Source: DATDVT01 sp035289905 (GTDB lineage Archaea; Nanobdellota; Nanobdellia; SCGC-AAA011-G17; GW2011-AR18). From it: a DNA stretch of 9,454 bases. The position numbers were made by a program, and so were the translations under genes. The notes beneath the pieces were generated by a model. It was not told the origin of the DNA. It saw nothing but the letters and a program-made list of their open reading frames with translations, and searched no databases. Shown here in pieces: positions 5,917-9,454 of the stretch; positions within the stretch are counted from its first letter, which is position 1, and every line of letters starts with the position of its first letter. The stretch covers positions 1-9,454 of the forward strand of contig DATDVT010000036.1 in the NCBI GenBank assembly GCA_035289905.1, in the 5' to 3' direction.

Positions 5917-6898
5917 AAAACTAATTCTAAGTGCCTCGCAATATGGAATAAGTTTATTAAAGGCCAAAATAAAACCAACAATAACATTTACTAATCTTTT
6001 TTATACAAGAAGATGCAATCTTAGTTGTTCATATTGTACAGCCTATAAAAAAGCCTCAAAAAAAGAATTGAGTTTAAAGGAATGGAAAGACTGTTCAGAT
6101 ATCCTCTATAAATTAGGAAACAGAAGCATTAGTATGGTCGGAGGAGAGCCATTAATAAGAGAAGATGTCATAGAATTTATAAAGTATATTTCTAAAAAAA
6201 AAATAATAAGTTCTCTTATAACTAATGCTATTCTCCTCAACAACAATAAAATAAAAGAACTAGAAAAAGCAGGTTTAATTAATCTAGGCATTTCAACTCA
6301 ATCATTAATTCCAAACAAAAAAGAAAAATGTCAAAATCCAGAACTATTTGATTTATTAATAAAACACAAAAAAAATTTAGAAATTTCAGCACTAACTACT
6401 ATAACCAATAAAAATTATAAAGAAGTCCCAGAAATAGCCAAATTTGTTATAAAAAAAGGCCTTAGATTTGCGCCAAATATGATTACATCAGGAAAGAATT
6501 TTTGGTTTAGAAACTATTGTCCTGAATTACAATTCACAACTAAAGAGCAAAAAGAAGGTTTAAAAAAAACAATAAAAGAATTAATAAAAATAAAAAAAGA
6601 AACTAAAAAAATTATATATTCAGAACATTATCTTAAATCTCTTTATCTGTATGCAATAAATCCTGATTTTAAATGGTATTGTGATGCTGGAAAAAATTAT
6701 CTATCTATAAACGACGATGGTTATGTCATGTATTGTCAAGATCTAGAACCAACAAAAATAAATTATAAAGACTTAGATAAATATTACCCACTAAAACAAA
6801 ATAATTGCAAAAACTGTGTATGGCCTTGTTATTATGATGAATCCTATAGAATAAAACATCCAATAAAATTTTTTAAAGAAAATTTGAGTGAAATTTAA
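5909..6898 (+). CDS. Radical SAM enzyme with SPASM-like C-terminal cysteines
   Basis: This 329-residue protein binds a radical-SAM 4Fe-4S cluster through CNLSCSYC (C36, C40, C43) and has the SAM-contacting GGEP at 78-81, followed by the usual TIM-barrel pattern (SSLITNAILL, INLGIST, EISALTTITN). The C-terminus carries C258 in WYCDAG, an ININDDG-like turn and C276 in VMYCQD, then CKNCVWPC (C300, C303, C307). This resembles a SPASM/twitch auxiliary cluster, which suggests a cofactor-rich modifying enzyme on a peptide, sugar or lipid. The substrate cannot be named. The ATG lies within the last codons of the glycosyltransferase (8-base overlap), and the stop is 1 base before the amidotransferase start, so the three are probably co-translated. 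No small peptide-substrate ORF was seen next to it, which weakens a RiPP interpretation. Confidence 0.9.
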   Translation: MNKKLILSASQYGISLLKAKIKPTITFTNLFYTRRCNLSCSYCTAYKKASKKELSLKEWKDCSDILYKLGNRSISMVGGEPLIREDVIEFIKYISKKKIISSLITNAILLNNNKIKELEKAGLINLGISTQSLIPNKKEKCQNPELFDLLIKHKKNLEISALTTITNKNYKEVPEIAKFVIKKGLRFAPNMITSGKNFWFRNYCPELQFTTKEQKEGLKKTIKELIKIKKETKKIIYSEHYLKSLYLYAINPDFKWYCDAGKNYLSINDDGYVMYCQDLEPTKINYKDLDKYYPLKQNNCKNCVWPCYYDESYRIKHPIKFFKENLSEI

Positions 6899-6899
6899 A

Positions 6900-8768
6900 A
6901 TGTGTGGAATAACAGGAATCTTTGGTGAAGATAATAAAGACTTAATAAAAATAATGACTAAAAGTCTAGATCATAGAGGCCCAGATCAGGAAGGATTCTA
7001 CATCGACAAAAACATTTCTTTAGGTTATAAAAGGCTTGCAATAATCGATTTATCTGAAAAAGGTTCTCAACCAATGTTCAACGAAACAAAAGATTTAGTT
7101 CTAATATTTAATGGAGAAATATATAATTACAAAGAAATAAAAAAGAACTTAAAAAATCATATATTCCAATCAGAAACAGATTCTGAAGTAATAATTCACG
7201 GCTATGAAGAATATAAAGAGAAAATATTAAAATATTTAGATGGAATGTTTGCTTTTTGTTTATATAATAAAAAAACAAAAGAAATATTTTTAGCAAGAGA
7301 TAGATTAGGAAAGAAACCATTATATTACACAATAATCAACCAAAAACTCTATTTTTCTTCAGAACTAAAAACCCTACTTTTAATTCCAGAGATTATTAAA
7401 GAAATTAACTACATAGCAATAGATGAATTCTTAACCCTTAGACACATTAATGGCCCAAAAACCATAATAAAAAACATCTTCAAACTACAACCAGGACATT
7501 ATTTGACCTATCCTAATCTGAATATTCAAAAATATTGGAGCATAAATCTAAATATAAATTATAATCTATCAAAAGAATTTTACCAAACTAAGATCTATAA
7601 TCTCTTAAAAAATGCAGTTGAAAAAAGATTAATTAGCGATGTACCATTAGGAATCTTTCTCTCTGGAGGTCTAGATTCTTCAATCATAACAGCCTTAACC
7701 CAAAAAAAAGATATAAAAACCTACTCAGTACATTTTTCACATTATAATAATCAAGAAACAAAAAATGCAAAATTAATTTCAGAACTATTTAATACAACTC
7801 ATAAAGAAATTGCTGTCTATCCTGAAGACATAAAATTACTTCCTAAAATTATCTATCACATGGACGAACCAATAGCAGATCCAGCTTGTATCCCTACATA
7901 TATTCTTGCAAAAGAAGCAAAAAAAGAAATAACAGTTTCCCTTTTAGGAGAAGGTGCAGATGAAATATTTGGAGGATATGAACAATACAAAATCCTAATG
8001 TTAAAAAATAAATTAAATTTTATTCCATTTAAGGGAATACTACCAAAAATAGCAAAAAAAACACCTAAAAAAATTTTAAATAAAATATTTAAATATTCAG
8101 AAGGATTAGGAGAAAAAGGTATAAAGCGATTTGAAAATCTATTAGAAGAAAAAGAAATTACTAAAAATTATTTAACCCTAATATCTTTTTTTGATGATGA
8201 TGAAAAAAAATCACTCTATTCTCAAAAACTAACAGAAAATAACCAACTTTTTACACAAATTCAAAAAGAATTAACAAAAAAAGAACAATTAAATAAATTA
8301 ATGATTTTCGAAACAAAAACTGAAATGGTTGACTGCCTATTAATGAGAGTAGACAAAATGACTATGGCTCATAGTCTTGAAGCAAGAGCTCCTTTTTTAG
8401 ACTACAAACTAGTAGAACTAGCCTTTTCAATCCCAGAAAAATATAAAATAAAAAATTTAACCTCCAAATATATTCTAAAAGAAAGTGTAAAAAAAATACT
8501 TCCAAAACAAATAATAAACACAAAAAAACAACGTTTTTTTGTACCAATTGATTACTGGTTTGAAAATGAATTGAAAGAAATAAAAAATAACTTTCTAAAA
8601 GAATCAGAACTTAGCAAACTTAAAATAATAAATCAAAAATATTTAGACCATATAAATAAAAACTTCTCAAATTCAAAATTATATTATAGTAGACAACTAT
8701 GGAATTTAATTAATCTAGAATTTTGGTTTAAAATATTTTATTTAAATGAAAAAAATATTAAAATTTAA
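6900..8768 (+). CDS. asnB: Asparagine synthetase family, glutamine-hydrolysing
   Basis: This 622-residue enzyme has two domains. The N-terminal class II glutamine amidotransferase begins MCGITGIFG; Cys2 becomes the nucleophile once Met is removed, which fixes the start at 6900 and excludes the in-frame GTG at 6888. R45 in KRLAIID, NGEIYN (71-76) and D94 in ETDSEV complete the glutamine site. The C-terminal synthetase domain has the PP-loop SGGLDSS (255-261), DEPIADPA, LGEGADEIFGGY (349-360) and MRVDKMTMAHSLEARAPFLD. All hallmarks are intact, so it should release ammonia from glutamine and use ATP to amidate a carboxylate. Aspartate is the default substrate. Following a glycosyltransferase and a radical SAM gene, it could instead amidate a uronic acid, as WbtH/WbpS-type family members in bacterial O-antigen loci do. 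Its stop interlocks with that of the convergent gene. Confidence 0.93.
   Translation: MCGITGIFGEDNKDLIKIMTKSLDHRGPDQEGFYIDKNISLGYKRLAIIDLSEKGSQPMFNETKDLVLIFNGEIYNYKEIKKNLKNHIFQSETDSEVIIHGYEEYKEKILKYLDGMFAFCLYNKKTKEIFLARDRLGKKPLYYTIINQKLYFSSELKTLLLIPEIIKEINYIAIDEFLTLRHINGPKTIIKNIFKLQPGHYLTYPNLNIQKYWSINLNINYNLSKEFYQTKIYNLLKNAVEKRLISDVPLGIFLSGGLDSSIITALTQKKDIKTYSVHFSHYNNQETKNAKLISELFNTTHKEIAVYPEDIKLLPKIIYHMDEPIADPACIPTYILAKEAKKEITVSLLGEGADEIFGGYEQYKILMLKNKLNFIPFKGILPKIAKKTPKKILNKIFKYSEGLGEKGIKRFENLLEEKEITKNYLTLISFFDDDEKKSLYSQKLTENNQLFTQIQKELTKKEQLNKLMIFETKTEMVDCLLMRVDKMTMAHSLEARAPFLDYKLVELAFSIPEKYKIKNLTSKYILKESVKKILPKQIINTKKQRFFVPIDYWFENELKEIKNNFLKESELSKLKIINQKYLDHINKNFSNSKLYYSRQLWNLINLEFWFKIFYLNEKNIKI
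8749..8755 (-). terminator. T7 on the minus strand inside the end of asnB
   Basis: Seven A residues on the plus strand, within the last asnB codons, form an oligo-T on the minus strand just after the stop of the convergent surface-protein gene. It probably ends that transcript. Confidence 0.45.
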
Positions 8769-9454
8769 TGATGTTTTTTATTTTTTTTCATAACTATTTC
8801 ATTGGTTATCATGCTCTCATTAGATGTTACTGAATTTTTATTACTAAATATCCCTTTTTTATATAACATATACCCTCCAAGTCCTAAAAATCCTAAAACA
8901 ACTACAATAACCCCTATAATTACTCCCCATTTAACATCAGCTGATGCTTCAACCTCAAGACTAGATTTAACCTCTTCAATGTCACCAATAGTTTCAGCAT
9001 CTAATGTTTCTTCTGCATATGCACCAATTACCTCTTCACTTAATTCAACATCCCCTTCACTTACTTCAATAGGAACATCAGTCTGACTAACAGAGCCGCC
9101 TCCACCGCCACCTGAAGATCCTCCTCCACCGCCCGGAGTAGTAACTGGTTCTTGAGTCTGAACTACAACACAAATACCTTGACTAACATCACAAGTATTA
9201 CCTTCACCACAAATACCATTATCATATCTTTCCCCTATATCATATACATAAGTTAAATCTATCTGACAAGTAGGTCCAACTATTCCAACACCACTACCAA
9301 CACAAATCTCTGTAACAGAATCACAACTTAAACCACTAGCGCATAATTTATTTTGTGCAGGATAACACACAGCCCCTTCACCGCCGCATATTAAATCCTC
9401 ATTACAATGACCAACCTTAACTCCACTACTATCAGTACATTCATTACCATTACC
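8765..9454 (-). CDS. Cys-repeat surface protein with C-terminal membrane anchor (5' end outside window)
   Basis: The frame is open to the right edge, so the N-terminus and any signal peptide are missing; 229 residues are visible. From the edge inward there are 11 cysteines, nine of them in three C-x5-C-x6-C units (residues 17-30, 38-51, 82-95; for example LCASGLSCDSVTEIC). Next come a Gly-rich linker (G5-SS-G6, residues 108-120), an acidic stalk (121-175), one strong membrane segment (WGVIIGVIVVVLGFLGLGGY, 176-195), and a short basic tail ending MKKNKKHH. This is the layout of a type I protein whose disulfide-rich ectodomain is displayed outside the cell. The small Cys units recall EGF/EB-type modules, but I cannot assign a family. 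A GTG at 9370 is in frame but is no convincing start, because the Cys repeats continue upstream of it. Confidence 0.85.
   Translation of the reverse strand, partial: GNGNECTDSSGVKVGHCNEDLICGGEGAVCYPAQNKLCASGLSCDSVTEICVGSGVGIVGPTCQIDLTYVYDIGERYDNGICGEGNTCDVSQGICVVVQTQEPVTTPGGGGGSSGGGGGGSVSQTDVPIEVSEGDVELSEEVIGAYAEETLDAETIGDIEEVKSSLEVEASADVKWGVIIGVIVVVLGFLGLGGYMLYKKGIFSNKNSVTSNESMITNEIVMKKNKKHH
8774..8788 (+). terminator. T6-A-T8 terminator of the glycosyltransferase operon
   Basis: Starting 6 bases after the asnB stop, the plus strand reads TTTTTTATTTTTTTT, a strong archaeal oligo-T terminator. On the other strand the same bases encode the Lys-rich tail of the convergent protein. Confidence 0.6.
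9095..9133 (-). repeat. Gly-codon low-complexity tract
   Basis: Thirteen codons encode G5-SS-G6 in the surface protein. The DNA is a GC-rich island in an otherwise AT-rich window, as forced by GGN codons, and is a likely spot for length variation between strains. Confidence 0.8.

Noticed and set aside
6888..6899. GTG at 6888 as the start of the asparagine synthetase.
   Set aside because: The family needs Cys directly after the initiator Met, so MCG at 6900 must be the start.
5909..8768. RiPP (lasso peptide or SPASM-modified peptide) cluster.
   Set aside because: The AsnB enzyme keeps a full glutaminase domain, unlike lasso cyclases, and I found no small precursor-peptide ORF or leader peptidase gene.
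8802..9086. 94-codon plus-strand ORF opposite the surface protein.
   Set aside because: It is a Ser/Thr/Pro-rich shadow; the minus frame has cysteine repeats, a linker and a membrane segment.
1..9454. CRISPR array, tRNA or rRNA genes, or an insertion sequence.
   Set aside because: No regularly spaced repeats, cloverleaf, rRNA-like stretch, transposase frame or terminal inverted repeats were seen on either strand.

Overview
The window is very AT-rich and looks archaeal. It carries RtcB and archease (the archaeal/eukaryal-type tRNA ligase and its activator), an archaeal-style intein in RtcB, BRE/TATA-like boxes about 25 bases before leaderless or nearly leaderless starts, one strong GGAGGAG ribosome-binding site, and oligo-T stretches at gene ends. 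A Cys-rich, C-terminally anchored surface protein and the low GC make a DPANN-type archaeon (Woesearchaeota/Pacearchaeota-like) my best guess. That placement is inference; no rRNA or other phylogenetic marker is present.

Layout. Positions 1-2589 (minus) hold rtcB, cut off at the left edge and split by a 493-residue intein with a LAGLIDADG homing endonuclease at 826-2304. A 177-base divergent promoter region separates it from a small plus-strand gene (2767-3165) with a CheY-like receiver fold that lacks the phosphoacceptor Asp. Positions 3166-3428 hold no intact gene; they contain an apparently frameshifted small ORF, inverted repeats and one copy of a 33-base exact repeat. Archease (3429-3842, minus) follows, then an unrecognised, probably Tat-exported protein (3888-4823, minus).

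From 4987 to 8768 a tight plus-strand operon encodes a membrane-anchored family 2 glycosyltransferase (polyprenyl-phosphate type), a radical SAM enzyme with a SPASM-like C-terminal cysteine set, and a complete glutamine-dependent asparagine synthetase family enzyme. An 8-base overlap and a 1-base gap imply co-translation. The combination suggests synthesis or amidation/modification of a cell-surface glycan rather than plain asparagine supply. It converges on a minus-strand gene (8765 to beyond 9454) for a Cys-repeat surface protein with a Gly-rich linker, acidic stalk and C-terminal membrane anchor; the two stop codons interlock on one TTAA.

The left half is thus RNA repair/tRNA splicing (RtcB with its activator archease) and the right half is cell envelope and glycan functions. 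The main points of interest are the intein at the RtcB catalytic cysteine with an atypical splice junction, the GT2/radical SAM/AsnB operon, the 33-base exact repeat shared by an intergenic region and the glycosyltransferase gene, and the decayed or structured segment beside archease.
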